A stretch of 63,290 bases of DNA from Gammaproteobacteria bacterium (GTDB lineage: Bacteria > Pseudomonadota > Gammaproteobacteria > Steroidobacterales > Steroidobacteraceae). How positions within the stretch are numbered: the first letter of the stretch is position 1; the number at the start of each line of letters is the position of its first letter. The stretch is taken from NCBI GenBank assembly GCA_003137095.1, contig PLET01000054.1, positions 1-63,290 on the forward strand, given 5' to 3'. This document shows positions 15,181-23,581 of the stretch, piece by piece. Made by a program: the position numbers and the translations under genes. Below the pieces are notes generated by a model. The model was not told the DNA's origin, did no database searches, and saw only the letters and a program-made list of their open reading frames with translations.

Positions 15181-16194
15181 ATGAATATCGCAGCCGGCGC
15201 CCCGCCCGAATCCATCCGCGACAGCGTGCGCATCATGACCCTGCAGGCGCACATGCTCGAAGCGCAGGCGCAATTCCCGCAGGCGACCGGAACGTTCTCC
15301 TGGATCCTGTCGGCGCTGTCCATCTCCGCCAAGATCATCGCCGACAAAGTGCGCCGCGCCCGGCTGGAGAACGTGCTCGGCAGCGTCGGCACCGAGAACG
15401 TGCAGGGCGAGGTGCAGCAAAAGCTCGACGTGCTCGCGAACGACGTGCTGATGCGCGCCTTGGGCGGGCGCGAAGGCGTCGCCATCGTCGCCTCGGAGGA
15501 GAACGAGGAGCCGGTGATCCTGCGCGACGACGGCCCCGGCGTGCACCGCTATTGCGTGCTGTTCGATCCGCTCGACGGCTCCTCGAATCTCGACGTGTGC
15601 GGCGGCGTCGGCACCATCTTCAGCATCCTGAGCCACGACGGCCGCGGCCGCGATTCACTGCTGCAGGCCGGCTCGCACCAGGTGGCCGCCGGCTATGTGC
15701 TGTATGGTTCCTCCACCGTTCTGGTGCTCACCATCGGCAGGGGCGTCGACATGTTCGTGCTCGATCCGTCCATCGGCGCATTCATGCGCGTGGAGACGGG
15801 CCTGCGCATTCCGGCGGGCAACAAGAGCTATTCGGTCAACGAGGGCAACCGCAAGAGCTTTCCCGAGGGCTACCGGCGCTATCTCGATTGGGCGCAGAGC
15901 AACGGCTATTCGAGCCGCTACGCCGGCGCGATGGTGGCGGACGTGCACCGCATCCTGCTGAAGGGCGGGGTGTTCCTGTATCCGCCCACCGCCAAGGCGC
16001 CCGAGGGCAAGCTGCGGCTGATGTATGAGGCGAATCCGATGGCCATGATCATGGAGCAGGCCGGCGGCAAAACCCTGGCCGCGCCGCGGCGGCGCGTGCT
16101 CGAGATACAACCCACCGCCATCCATCAGCGCACGCCCGTGATCCTGGGTGCAGCCGAAGAGGTCGATCGGGTGTGCGCGCACCTGTCGGGCTGA
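15181..16194 (+). CDS. fbp: Fructose-1,6-bisphosphatase class I
   Basis: 337 residues, the normal length. Metal and substrate residues are in ASEENEEP (about 105), the signature LFDPLDGSSNLD (about 123-134), and the C-terminal KLRLMYEANPMAMIMEQAGG (about 277-296). It hydrolyses fructose-1,6-bisphosphate to fructose-6-phosphate in gluconeogenesis. ATG at 15181 is used since upstream in-frame sequence is the divergent gene's leader. No operon partner: neighbours on both sides are on the other strand. Confidence 0.94.
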   Translation: MNIAAGAPPESIRDSVRIMTLQAHMLEAQAQFPQATGTFSWILSALSISAKIIADKVRRARLENVLGSVGTENVQGEVQQKLDVLANDVLMRALGGREGVAIVASEENEEPVILRDDGPGVHRYCVLFDPLDGSSNLDVCGGVGTIFSILSHDGRGRDSLLQAGSHQVAAGYVLYGSSTVLVLTIGRGVDMFVLDPSIGAFMRVETGLRIPAGNKSYSVNEGNRKSFPEGYRRYLDWAQSNGYSSRYAGAMVADVHRILLKGGVFLYPPTAKAPEGKLRLMYEANPMAMIMEQAGGKTLAAPRRRVLEIQPTAIHQRTPVILGAAEEVDRVCAHLSG

Positions 16195-16233
16195 TCCGCG
16201 CGGGCTGCTCGGTGCGCGTGGATCCGCGCGGGC
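16193..16233. repeat. Direct repeat of 13 bp after fbp
   Basis: GATCCGCGCGGGC occurs at 16193-16205 (overlapping the fbp stop) and again at 16221-16233. The copies are exact and 28 bases apart start to start. No function is apparent. Confidence 0.55.
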
Positions 16234-16251
16234 AAACCCGTCGCCTCATCG

Positions 16252-16881
16252 TCAGGTTCCGGTGGGCGCAAACCACCCGGCCTTGACCCTCGCAAAAGCG
16301 GGCAGCGCCTCGCAGCGCGCGGTGATGCGCCCGAGCGCCGGATAGCGCGTGGCATCCATCGACACCGCCTCGCTCAGGAAGGTGAACACACACGCCGCCG
16401 TGACGTCCGCCTGCGTCATACGCTGGCCTTGCAGCCAGTCGCGATTTCCCGCCTGCGCATCGAGCACGGCTAGCGCCGAGTGCATCTGCAGCCGGCAGCG
16501 TTCCACCCACGGGGCGTGGCGCTTCTCCTCCGGCCGGAACGCCGTCTCGTAAATCTGCAGCACCCCCTTGTCCGCTGCGCCGGTGGCCAACGCCATCAGG
16601 CGCAGCGCAGTGCGGCGCGGCGGCCCCGAAACCGGCAAGAGCGCTCGCGCCGGGCCCGCGACCTCATCGAGATGATCCAGAATGGCGGCCGATTCGATCA
16701 GCGCTTCGCCATCCGGTCTCACCAGCGTCGGCACCCGGCCCAGGGGATTGAATTGACGGATGCGCTCGAAATCCCGGCCCACAGACCAATTACGGTGCTC
16801 GAAGGGAAGCTCGAGCAGATTCAAAGTCACGGCCACGCGTCGCACGAAAGGTGAATCGAACATGCCGATGAGAATCATCAT
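16252..16881 (-). CDS. Glutathione S-transferase family protein (second)
   Basis: 209 residues. N-terminal thioredoxin-like domain ILIGMFDSPFVRRVAVTLNL with Ser at the active position, NPLGRVPTLVRPDG and the glutathione-binding LIESAAILDHLDE; C-terminal helical domain with GQRMTQADVTAACVF. It is not closely similar to the GST at 14433 beyond family features. ATG at 16881 is preceded by AAGGAG at the right spacing. Substrate unknown. Confidence 0.88.
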   Translation of the reverse strand: MMILIGMFDSPFVRRVAVTLNLLELPFEHRNWSVGRDFERIRQFNPLGRVPTLVRPDGEALIESAAILDHLDEVAGPARALLPVSGPPRRTALRLMALATGAADKGVLQIYETAFRPEEKRHAPWVERCRLQMHSALAVLDAQAGNRDWLQGQRMTQADVTAACVFTFLSEAVSMDATRYPALGRITARCEALPAFARVKAGWFAPTGT

Positions 16882-16903
16882 GGTCTCCTTGATTTTCCGC
16901 CCC

Positions 16904-16923
16904 GGCCGCCACTGTTGGCGGCC
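16904..16923. terminator. Perfect 8-bp hairpin between the GIY-YIG and GST genes
   Basis: GGCCGCCA (16904-16911) pairs with TGGCGGCC (16916-16923) around the loop CTGT, right after the TAG of the GIY-YIG gene on the minus strand. No T-run follows, so it may be an attenuating or RNA-protecting hairpin rather than a full intrinsic terminator. Confidence 0.45.
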
Positions 16924-17523
16924 CTAATGTCCGCCCCGCACGAAAAAGCCGGCCGCGCTCAGGGCCTGCGCCAACTCGATTTCGATGCGCGCCGCCGCGG
17001 CGCGCTGGATGTATTGCAGATGCAAGGTGGGGCCGGTGAGCACCTCCAGACCCCGGCGTAGCACACTGCCCGCCGCTCGGATGCCCGCCTTGTGCTGATC
17101 GAAGCGCACCGACGGGGCGTACCCGCTCATGCCCACGTACAGGCCCTGGGGTTGCGGCCGGTCGCTGGTGTCGAGCAGTACGAGATAAATGTTCGAGCGG
17201 CCGCCCGGCGCCCGGAAGCGAAGCGCGATGTCGTAGATCTCCGCCAGCCGCTCGATGTGGCGCATCGGCAGCCAGTCAGGCACCGTGGCCGCGGCGCGGC
17301 GCCATAGCCGCTCGAGCGAGCGCTCGATGGTGAGCGGCATGGCGCCGCGCATCGTGGTTTCGTGGATGCACAGCGCGCCTGCCGCACCGTCGCCGGCCTC
17401 GAGCGCGCGCTCGAAGCGCCTCTCGAGGTCCGCTTCGGTCAGGCCATGCAGCGGGCGGGCGGGTGGCGCGGCTGCCGGCGGCGCAGCGGTTCTGCGCCGA
17501 GCATGGCGCTTCAAAAGCCCCAT
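16924..17523 (-). CDS. GIY-YIG-nuclease-like protein
   Basis: 199 residues. The C-terminal third contains a GIY-YIG-like core: NIYLVLLDTSDRPQ, QGLYVGMSGYAPSVRFDQHKAG (the YVG, R and H positions are those of the family) and a final helix with E in RIEIELAQALSAAG. The N-terminal half is basic and low-complexity, followed by a helical region. The start ATG at 17523 lies inside the end of the upstream GDT1 gene (13-base overlap), so the two are co-translated. GIY-YIG proteins cut or repair DNA; here catalytic competence is uncertain. Confidence 0.62.
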   Translation of the reverse strand: MGLLKRHARRRTAAPPAAAPPARPLHGLTEADLERRFERALEAGDGAAGALCIHETTMRGAMPLTIERSLERLWRRAAATVPDWLPMRHIERLAEIYDIALRFRAPGGRSNIYLVLLDTSDRPQPQGLYVGMSGYAPSVRFDQHKAGIRAAGSVLRRGLEVLTGPTLHLQYIQRAAAARIEIELAQALSAAGFFVRGGH

Positions 17524-18086
17524 GCGGCACCGGCACCGAGCAGCGTCGCCGTCCCCAGAGCCACGAATATCGCCGCGGCGATGGCATGTACCCAGCGCAC
17601 CTTGATGCGGTGAGCGAACCGGTCGCCGAGCAGCACCGCCGGTACGTCGGCGAGCAGCATACCGAGGGTGGTGCCGGCGATCACGGCGAACACGGCATGA
17701 AATCGCGCCGCCAGCGCCACGGTGGCGATCTGGGTCTTGTCGCCCATTTCGGCCAGAAAGAAGGCGAGTACCGTGGTGCCATACACGCCCATCTTGGCGA
17801 GGCGCGCATCGCCAGCCTCGAATTTGTCCGGAATCAGCGTCCAGACCGCCATGCCGATGAAAGAGCATCCCAATATCCAGCGCAGAGCCTGCGGTCCGAG
17901 CGCCACCGTGATCCACGCGCCCACCGCGCCGGCGAGGCCGTGACTGACCAGGGTGGCGCTGAAGATGCCGAGGATGATCGGCACCGGCCTGCGGAACTTG
18001 GCCGCCAGAACGAAGGCCAGCAGTTGGGTCTTGTCGCCGATTTCGGCGAGCGCGACCACCCCCATCGACACCAGGAATGCTTCCAA
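17511..18086 (-). CDS. TMEM165/GDT1 family cation (Mn2+/Ca2+) transporter
   Basis: 191 residues, six hydrophobic segments in two homologous halves, each with the family motif: ALAEIGDKTQLLAF (about residue 13) and FLAEMGDKTQIATV (about residue 110). Bacterial members export or exchange Mn2+ or Ca2+ across the inner membrane. A TTG start at 18086 has GGAG 7 bases upstream. The gap to the upstream gene is only 22 bases, so no yybP-ykoY manganese riboswitch can be present. Confidence 0.92.
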   Translation of the reverse strand: MEAFLVSMGVVALAEIGDKTQLLAFVLAAKFRRPVPIILGIFSATLVSHGLAGAVGAWITVALGPQALRWILGCSFIGMAVWTLIPDKFEAGDARLAKMGVYGTTVLAFFLAEMGDKTQIATVALAARFHAVFAVIAGTTLGMLLADVPAVLLGDRFAHRIKVRWVHAIAAAIFVALGTATLLGAGAAWGF

Positions 18087-18108
18087 CCCGGACTCCTCGA
18101 CTGCCCCA

Positions 18109-19653
18109 TCAGGGCTCCACCCTCAGCATGATCACCCCGTGCGGCGGCACCGTGCCGGCGAAGCCGTCGGCGGGGCTCAATTCAGCATGCGCCCACACGT
18201 CGATCACCGTGCGCGGCGCCGCAACCCCGATGTCCGCCCACTTCACCGACATGTCCGCCGCCGCCGTGCCGCGGTTGAACAGCGCCACCGCCCATCCCTT
18301 GCGCAGCGTCCGCACCCAGATCTCCGTATCCCCGCTCGCCGACAGCCGCTCGGGCGGCCGCGCGAGCGGATCCTGATCCACCGCGATCACCTCGCGGTTG
18401 AGGAGGATATCTTTGATCGCCGGCGCCATGTCACGCAAATCATTGCCCGCGATCAACGGCGCCGCCAGCAGCGCCCACAGGCTGAAATGCGTGCGGTACT
18501 CGTCGTTCGACATCCGGCCGTTGCCCACCTCCAGCATGTCCGGATCGTTCCAATGGCCCGGCCCGGCGAAGCGCGCCAGCGGCCCCTGCGAGAATCCGAT
18601 CGCCGACATGCGCTCCCAGCTGTCCTTGATGTCATCCGACGTGCGCCACAGATTGCCGCCGGCGAGCGGCGCCCATTCCGCCACGCTTGCCCGGCCGTAT
18701 TGGCAGATGCTGAACACCAGCCGACGCGTCACCCGGTGCAGCGCCTCGCCCATGCGCTGGTACACCGCCCGCATGTCCGAATCCTCCCGCCAGATCCGGC
18801 CGGCGCTGCACCAGTCGTATTTCAGGTAATCGATGCCCCAGGCCGCCCAGGTGCGTGCATCGATGTCCTCATGGCCGTAACTGCCCTCGTAGCCGGCACA
18901 GCTGCGCGGGCCGGGCGAGGCATAGAGGCCTAGCTTCAGGCCGCGTGCATGCACGTAACGGGCGAGCGCCCGCATGTCCGGAAACTTGGCATTGGGCTCG
19001 AGCACCCCGTGCGCATTGCGCGCGCCCTGCCAGCCATCGTCGATGTTGATATACGAGTAGCCCGCCGCCTTCATGCCGGACGCGACCATGGCATCCGCCA
19101 TCTCGCGCACGAGGGAGTCGCTCACGTGCACGTCGAATTTATTCCAGCTGTTCCAGCCCATCGGCGGGGTCTTGGCGAGCCCGTTGTAGGACACCGCCCT
19201 TAAGGCCGGCAGCAGCACCGTGGGCAGCGAGCGGTAATCCATGGGATCCACCGCGAAATTGCCGGTGGGAAAGCCGCGCTTGAACGTCATGGCCGCCGTC
19301 ACCGGACCGGAGGGCGTGGGTGGCAGCGCCGGCGAGATGAGCAGGGTGTCGCCGACGATGCGCCCCGAGCCGCTGAGCGTGCGCGGCGGCCCGAACAGGT
19401 CGAACTGCACGCTGAAGCTGAATTGATCGCCATGCAGCTCGCCATCGACGATGGGCGATGTGCCGAAGGACAGTGCCTGGGATCCGGTGATGTTCACGCC
19501 CGCCTGCTTCAGGCGGAAGACCATTTCCATGCCGCCCACCGGCGTCGCCTGCTCGGCCACCCAGGTGCCGCCAATGTCGGGAATCTGGGCATGGGCGCGC
19601 AGCGTGCAGAACAGCACGGCGCCGGCCAGCAGCGCGCGCAGGGCGTCATTCAT
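18109..19653 (-). CDS. Secreted GH27 alpha-galactosidase with N-terminal beta-domain
   Basis: 514 residues with signal peptide (ALLAGAVLFCTLRAHAQ). Residues about 25-140 form an extra beta-rich domain (GGTWVAEQATPVGG, GSQALSFGTS) not part of GH27. From about 160 the GH27 barrel begins: AKTPPMGWNSWNKF, YINIDDGWQGAR, nucleophile Asp in YLKYDWCS, acid/base Asp in LWRTSDDIKDSWE, and FAGPGHWNDPDMLEVGNG. The C-terminus is the usual beta-sandwich. It releases terminal alpha-galactose from oligosaccharides in the periplasm or outside. It is the first gene of a likely transcript with GDT1, or a lone gene. Confidence 0.92.
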   Translation of the reverse strand: MNDALRALLAGAVLFCTLRAHAQIPDIGGTWVAEQATPVGGMEMVFRLKQAGVNITGSQALSFGTSPIVDGELHGDQFSFSVQFDLFGPPRTLSGSGRIVGDTLLISPALPPTPSGPVTAAMTFKRGFPTGNFAVDPMDYRSLPTVLLPALRAVSYNGLAKTPPMGWNSWNKFDVHVSDSLVREMADAMVASGMKAAGYSYINIDDGWQGARNAHGVLEPNAKFPDMRALARYVHARGLKLGLYASPGPRSCAGYEGSYGHEDIDARTWAAWGIDYLKYDWCSAGRIWREDSDMRAVYQRMGEALHRVTRRLVFSICQYGRASVAEWAPLAGGNLWRTSDDIKDSWERMSAIGFSQGPLARFAGPGHWNDPDMLEVGNGRMSNDEYRTHFSLWALLAAPLIAGNDLRDMAPAIKDILLNREVIAVDQDPLARPPERLSASGDTEIWVRTLRKGWAVALFNRGTAAADMSVKWADIGVAAPRTVIDVWAHAELSPADGFAGTVPPHGVIMLRVEP

Positions 19654-19695
19654 CCCGAATCAAAAACGGGGTTCGGGCGAAGTCGATCTTTGGTA

Positions 19696-19914
19696 TCAAA
19701 TGGGCGATGTTTCGACCTTGCTCGGCAGGTTGCCAAGCACCAGCCGCCTGAGGTCGACCTACGCGCTGGCATTGTCGATGTCTATGCCCACCAAATATCC
19801 ATCGCCGTCGTAGTCCAGCATGACACCCTCGGAAATCTCCCGGCTCTCCACACTTGTTCGTTCCGACAAGTCGATGTACAGCGAATCGGTGTCGGCGAAA
19901 TAGTTGAGCTTCAT
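19696..19914 (-). pseudogene. DUF2283 protein gene interrupted by an in-frame TAG
   Basis: The frame starts ATG at 19914 and reads MKLNYFADTDSLYIDLSE, SREISEGVMLDYDGDGYLVG, IDIDNASA, the hallmark pattern of DUF2283 (a small protein usually paired with a DUF4258 partner). It stops at TAG (19759-19761) after 51 residues; in the same frame beyond the stop the sequence continues VDLRRLVLGNLPSKVETSPI to TGA at 19696, as the C-terminus of intact members does. The TAG therefore looks like a recent nonsense change. A truncated 51-residue product may still fold. Confidence 0.62.
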
Positions 19915-20003
19915 GGTCGGAAACCTCTGTCCGGAAAGGCGTGGTGGATGGTCACCTTATCCTCAAGCGTGATGACTCTCAAGTAACGCCCGCCGAGTTC
20001 TAC
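19911..20003 (-). pseudogene. C-terminal remnant of a DUF4258 (RelE-like) protein
   Basis: In the frame ending at 19911 the sequence VELGGRYLRVITLEDKVTIH then HAFPDRGFRP resembles the end of DUF4258 proteins. Its TGA overlaps the ATG of the DUF2283 gene as ATGA, the arrangement seen in intact DUF4258/DUF2283 pairs. The first two thirds of the gene are missing: upstream is the end of the phosphoribosyltransferase gene. This suggests the pair was cut when the conjugative module arrived. Confidence 0.45.
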
Positions 20004-20638
20004 GGAACGCGATGCGCATCGCCGCCCCGCCAGCGGATTTCGCCGACGCAGGGCTGCAGCAGCCGCTGCACCTCGGCGGCCAGGCCCATGGTCCGCAGCA
20101 GCGCAAACGCCCGTATCCGTGCATCGGGAAAAGCTTCCTGGACGCGCATCGCCGCCGCCAGCAGCGTCCGACCCTTGGTGACCACATCATCGATGAGCAG
20201 AATTTGCGCAGCCGGCACATCGGGCACCGCCGCCGCGTCGATCGCGAACGAGTCGTAATGTTTGTCCACCGTCGGGCGCCTCCCGGCGGGCGCGGTCGCC
20301 GATTTTCTCACCGGACGAACCCGCCGCAGCGCATTCCATGCGACGTTGCCCAATCCCTGGCGCGCGAACTCGCCGGCGAGATGCGCGGAAATCCACGGAA
20401 TATCCCCGCTCGGCGGTGAACTCCCGGGCACCGGAACGAGCACACAGGATGCGCCGAAGAAGTCCGCAAAATTGGGGAGCTCGGCCGCCTCCTGCCGCAC
20501 GCGGGCGGCGTATTTTTGCAGGTAGCGGGCATTGCCGGATTTCAACAGCGAACACAACAGGCGTGAACGGACCGACGCGTCGCAGATTCCGGTCGGCGAA
20601 TAAACGTAGCACGAGGCATAGGAGATTGCGTTGATCAA
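20000..20638 (-). CDS. ComF-like phosphoribosyltransferase-fold protein
   Basis: 212 residues. The C-terminal half has the PRPP-binding loop QILLIDDVVTKGRTLLAAAM, preceded by CVLVPVPGSSP, a layout like ComF/amidophosphoribosyltransferase-type domains. The N-terminus (YSPTGICDASVRSRLLCSLL, then LLKSGNARYL) lacks the zinc-finger of ComF. The start is TTG at 20638, three bases after the relaxase stop, so it is the last gene of the conjugation operon. Its stop is the point where the mobile module meets the DUF4258 remnant. Role in transfer is unknown. Confidence 0.72.
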   Translation of the reverse strand: MINAISYASCYVYSPTGICDASVRSRLLCSLLKSGNARYLQKYAARVRQEAAELPNFADFFGASCVLVPVPGSSPPSGDIPWISAHLAGEFARQGLGNVAWNALRRVRPVRKSATAPAGRRPTVDKHYDSFAIDAAAVPDVPAAQILLIDDVVTKGRTLLAAAMRVQEAFPDARIRAFALLRTMGLAAEVQRLLQPCVGEIRWRGGDAHRVP

Positions 20639-20641
20639 GCG

Positions 20642-21607
20642 CTATCCGTCGATTTCCTGACCGTTGCCGCGATCGGCGGCGGCAGCGTCGGCCACCGGAG
20701 ACGCAACCTGTTGCCGGCGCATTTGCAGCCAGTTCTCCCGCGCCTCGCGGCGAATGTCCTCGAGACTCTGCGGTGACCTCGGGGATGAATTCTGGGATAA
20801 ATTTTCGGGAATCGCAGCAACACCCTGCGCCAGGCGCGCCTGCACCCGCGCCTGTTGATTTTCGCGTAGACGCTCCGCGACTTCGCTGTACTCGCCCCGC
20901 CGGTCGATCTCGAACGCGGCGCGCGGTATTCTAGGGAGCGGTTCGCGATCGATGCCCTGGGCCCGCAGGCTGCGGTGGTCGACGCGTGCCTCGATATGCG
21001 CGCTTCGCAGAGCTTCATTGGTGAGCGTTGCCCATCGCTCCCGCACGAACAACAACTCGTAGACGACCGGCTGCAGTCCCAATTCACGGCGCTTCGAGTC
21101 CTGCAGGTCGAGCGCGGTCTTGGCGCCCAGCCCCGCCGCCGTCACCTCACGCGTGGTGGTGAGTATGTGCGCGTGGAAATTTCGCGGGTCGCTGCGCGGA
21201 TCGTCGCGCGGCGCGTGGACCGCGAAATCGACGGCATACCGGTAGCGCTCGGCCAGATCGCGCGAGAAGCCGCGCGCCAGGACGACCCGCTGCTCGGCCG
21301 AGAGTTCGGCAGGCAGCGCCACCAGATATTCGCGCGCGACGCGCGCGTTCTTGCGGATCTCGGCCGCTTCGGCGGCATTCCAGAGCGCGGCGCGGTCCCT
21401 TGCCCAGTCCATCCCGGCTCCGGCGCCGGCGAACTCGCCGGGCAGCAGGATCTCCTTGTGCATCACGTCCCGCCGGTGCGAATGATCGAAAATCCTGCCG
21501 GTGCGTTCGTCGCGGATTCGCTCGCCCGCCCGGTAGGCAATGGCGCTGACGGCGCTGCTGCCGCCGGCGCGCCCGAACGTCTTCATGTATAGGAAATAAA
21601 CCGCCAT
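20642..21607 (-). CDS. MobA/MobL-family relaxase
   Basis: 321 residues. Relaxase motifs are visible: N-terminal AVYFLYMKTFGRAGGSSAV and AIAYRAGERI, with catalytic Tyr candidates near residue 24, and the metal-binding histidine motif RNFHAHILTTTREV (about 139-152). It would nick oriT and stay bound to the transferred strand. Unlike long MobA proteins it lacks a helicase or primase C-terminal domain; the end is a basic tail. It lies six bases after the zinc-ribbon protein gene. Confidence 0.85.
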   Translation of the reverse strand: MAVYFLYMKTFGRAGGSSAVSAIAYRAGERIRDERTGRIFDHSHRRDVMHKEILLPGEFAGAGAGMDWARDRAALWNAAEAAEIRKNARVAREYLVALPAELSAEQRVVLARGFSRDLAERYRYAVDFAVHAPRDDPRSDPRNFHAHILTTTREVTAAGLGAKTALDLQDSKRRELGLQPVVYELLFVRERWATLTNEALRSAHIEARVDHRSLRAQGIDREPLPRIPRAAFEIDRRGEYSEVAERLRENQQARVQARLAQGVAAIPENLSQNSSPRSPQSLEDIRREARENWLQMRRQQVASPVADAAAADRGNGQEIDG

Positions 21608-21613
21608 GACGCA

Positions 21614-22180
21614 TCAGACGCGCCGCATGAAATCGAAATATTCAGGCTCGTATGCGTACCCGGCGGCACCTGCCTCGAATGGTTCGTTGAATTCCTTGAG
21701 CTCCACGGCCGCCGCCGCGGCCGGGTTGGTCGGCAGGAAGGCGCCGTCGGGTTCGCAATGCAGACGGTCATCTCCCTGCGCCGCTCCGCAGCGCGCGCAG
21801 TGATTGATCCAGTACGCAGCGCCGGTGGCTCCGCTTTGATCGCGGCGGAAGTGCGGCGAGACCTCGCTGAGCCGGCGCCCCACGGCCTCCGGCAGATACT
21901 CGATGTTGAACAGGAAGGCGCTGCTGGCAGCGCACTGCCAGTCGGCCGCGGGCTCGACCGCGGGCTCGACCGCGGACGAGTCGTCCACCTCGAGCGTTTC
22001 GTGGCTGTCCGGCAGCGCCAGCGCCAGCAACGGTAGGTCGACGCCGCAATTCCAGCAGGTGCCGGTGGTGCGGGCGATGAAATAGGCCGGTGATCGCACA
22101 TTGGCTTCGGGATTGGGGCTCGGGTTGACGTGGGGGTTGGCGTCGGCGTCGGCGATGGTGATCGTGATGGTCTTGGTCAT
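21614..22180 (-). CDS. Conjugation-operon protein with two zinc-ribbon cysteine pairs
   Basis: 188 residues. It has CWNCG (about residue 44) and CARCG (about 130), the two halves of a likely zinc site, separated by an acidic helical segment; FLFNIEYLPEAVG and HFRRDQSGATGAAYWINHC are the other notable parts. The ATG at 22180 overlaps the stop of the coupling protein gene (ATGA). No family is recognised. Position between coupling protein and relaxase suggests a relaxosome accessory. Confidence 0.68.
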   Translation of the reverse strand: MTKTITITIADADANPHVNPSPNPEANVRSPAYFIARTTGTCWNCGVDLPLLALALPDSHETLEVDDSSAVEPAVEPAADWQCAASSAFLFNIEYLPEAVGRRLSEVSPHFRRDQSGATGAAYWINHCARCGAAQGDDRLHCEPDGAFLPTNPAAAAAVELKEFNEPFEAGAAGYAYEPEYFDFMRRV

Positions 22181-23577
22181 GAATGCACTCCCGTTCTCCT
22201 GTTCATGGAAATCTTCAGCCACGCGGGCGATGAGGCCTTTTTCAAATAACCGCTGAGATCCGGCAGCATCTCCAATTCGGACGGCATGACGGCCATCTCG
22301 ACGACGTGCTGGTCGCTGGCGCTGGTGGAGCGGCGCGATCCGCGTGCCGCAAATGGCCCCTCCCGGTCCCGTCCATGCGACAGCTGCCGGCGGACGATTT
22401 CGCGTTCGCCGATGAGCCGCGAAGCGAAATGCGAGGTACCGCCGTTCTCGCTGCCCGAACACCGCAAAATCAGGGAATTGCCGCAATTCTCCACGATGGT
22501 CTGCGCGTCCCCCGCGCCGTAGGTGCTGGATACCTGGGCGAGCGATTGAAATCCGAGGATGCAGCGGCCGCCGAATTTTCGCAGCCGCGCCAGCGCATCC
22601 TTGAGACCCTCGATCGCCCCCAAGGCGTCGAGTTCATCGATCACGAACCAAAGCCGCTGATCGCTGTTCTCCTGCTGGCTCATGGATTCGAAGATTGCCA
22701 GCCGCATCCAGTTGGCGATCATCGAGCGCAGCGCCGCTATCTGGCCGGCCTTGTATGGGATGAACAGGACGCCGGGATGGGTCAGGGTCCGCACCCATTG
22801 GCGCACGGAAAACCCGGCTGCGCGTTGCGATTGAATGTACTCGAGCGCCGCCATCGCCGATCCGGCCACGGCGCGGATCGAGCCAAACATGCGTGAATTG
22901 TCCGGATCGAGAAAGGGCTGCGCCGGCGTACCGGCGACCACGGGGCGCAGCTCGTCGCAGGATGCGACCGCGAGCAGCCTCCACAGCTCCGCCGGATCCC
23001 GCCATCCCGATTGATGGCAGCGGCGTGCCACGGCGGTCAGGAAGGTGCGTGCATAGCCGCGCCATTCCTGACCGGAAGCGTCGCTGCTCGACGGAATCAA
23101 CCCGCTTGCCAGCTGTTCGACGTCATAGCTGTTGTGAATTTCGGCGTACCAGTCCCATTTCACCGAATGCGGCTCGAACGGGTTGAGAATGACGTCGCCG
23201 CGATGACGATCGTAGAAATGTGCCAGGTAGCCGCCGTCGGGATCGGCGATGACTGCCCGGTCGCCGCGTCGGATCGCACCTGCGAGCAACTCGCGAATCG
23301 CCGTCGACTTGCCGGTGCCGGTCGTGCCGATGAGCTTGAAATGCTTGGTCTCATCGAGGGCGGGAATGGCAATGCCGGCCAGGGTCAAATGACTTCCCGG
23401 ACGCCGCAGGAGCCGCGTCGCAAACAGTGGACCCGTGACGACTCGCGCGCCACGCTTGTATCTCTCGCGCCCGCGTCTTCCGTATAGCCGATTGACGATG
23501 AAAGAAACGAGCATCAGCAGGCAGGCCATCGCCAGAGCGCCACCTTGATAGTCAGCGATCTGTTGCGGCCAGGACAT
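22177..23577 (-). CDS. Type IV coupling ATPase (VirD4/TraD-like), copy 1
   Basis: 466 residues. One or two N-terminal membrane segments (GALAMACLLMLVSFIVNRLY), then a TrwB/TraD-type motor: Walker A GTTGTGKSTAI near residue 85, DPDGGYLAHFYDRH, Walker B LWFVIDELDALG near 312, and LGFQSLAQVSSTYGAGDAQT. It recruits relaxase-bound DNA to the secretion channel. ATG at 23577 is used, directly after the upstream stop; longer in-frame starts overlap that gene. It is a clear paralogue of the coupling protein two genes upstream. Confidence 0.87.
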   Translation of the reverse strand: MSWPQQIADYQGGALAMACLLMLVSFIVNRLYGRRGRERYKRGARVVTGPLFATRLLRRPGSHLTLAGIAIPALDETKHFKLIGTTGTGKSTAIRELLAGAIRRGDRAVIADPDGGYLAHFYDRHRGDVILNPFEPHSVKWDWYAEIHNSYDVEQLASGLIPSSSDASGQEWRGYARTFLTAVARRCHQSGWRDPAELWRLLAVASCDELRPVVAGTPAQPFLDPDNSRMFGSIRAVAGSAMAALEYIQSQRAAGFSVRQWVRTLTHPGVLFIPYKAGQIAALRSMIANWMRLAIFESMSQQENSDQRLWFVIDELDALGAIEGLKDALARLRKFGGRCILGFQSLAQVSSTYGAGDAQTIVENCGNSLILRCSGSENGGTSHFASRLIGEREIVRRQLSHGRDREGPFAARGSRRSTSASDQHVVEMAVMPSELEMLPDLSGYLKKASSPAWLKISMNRRTGVHS

Positions 23578-23581
23578 CGGG

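Noticed and set aside
18087..18110. Manganese riboswitch (yybP-ykoY) before the GDT1 transporter gene
   Set aside because: Only 22 bases separate it from the upstream gene and no riboswitch structure fits.
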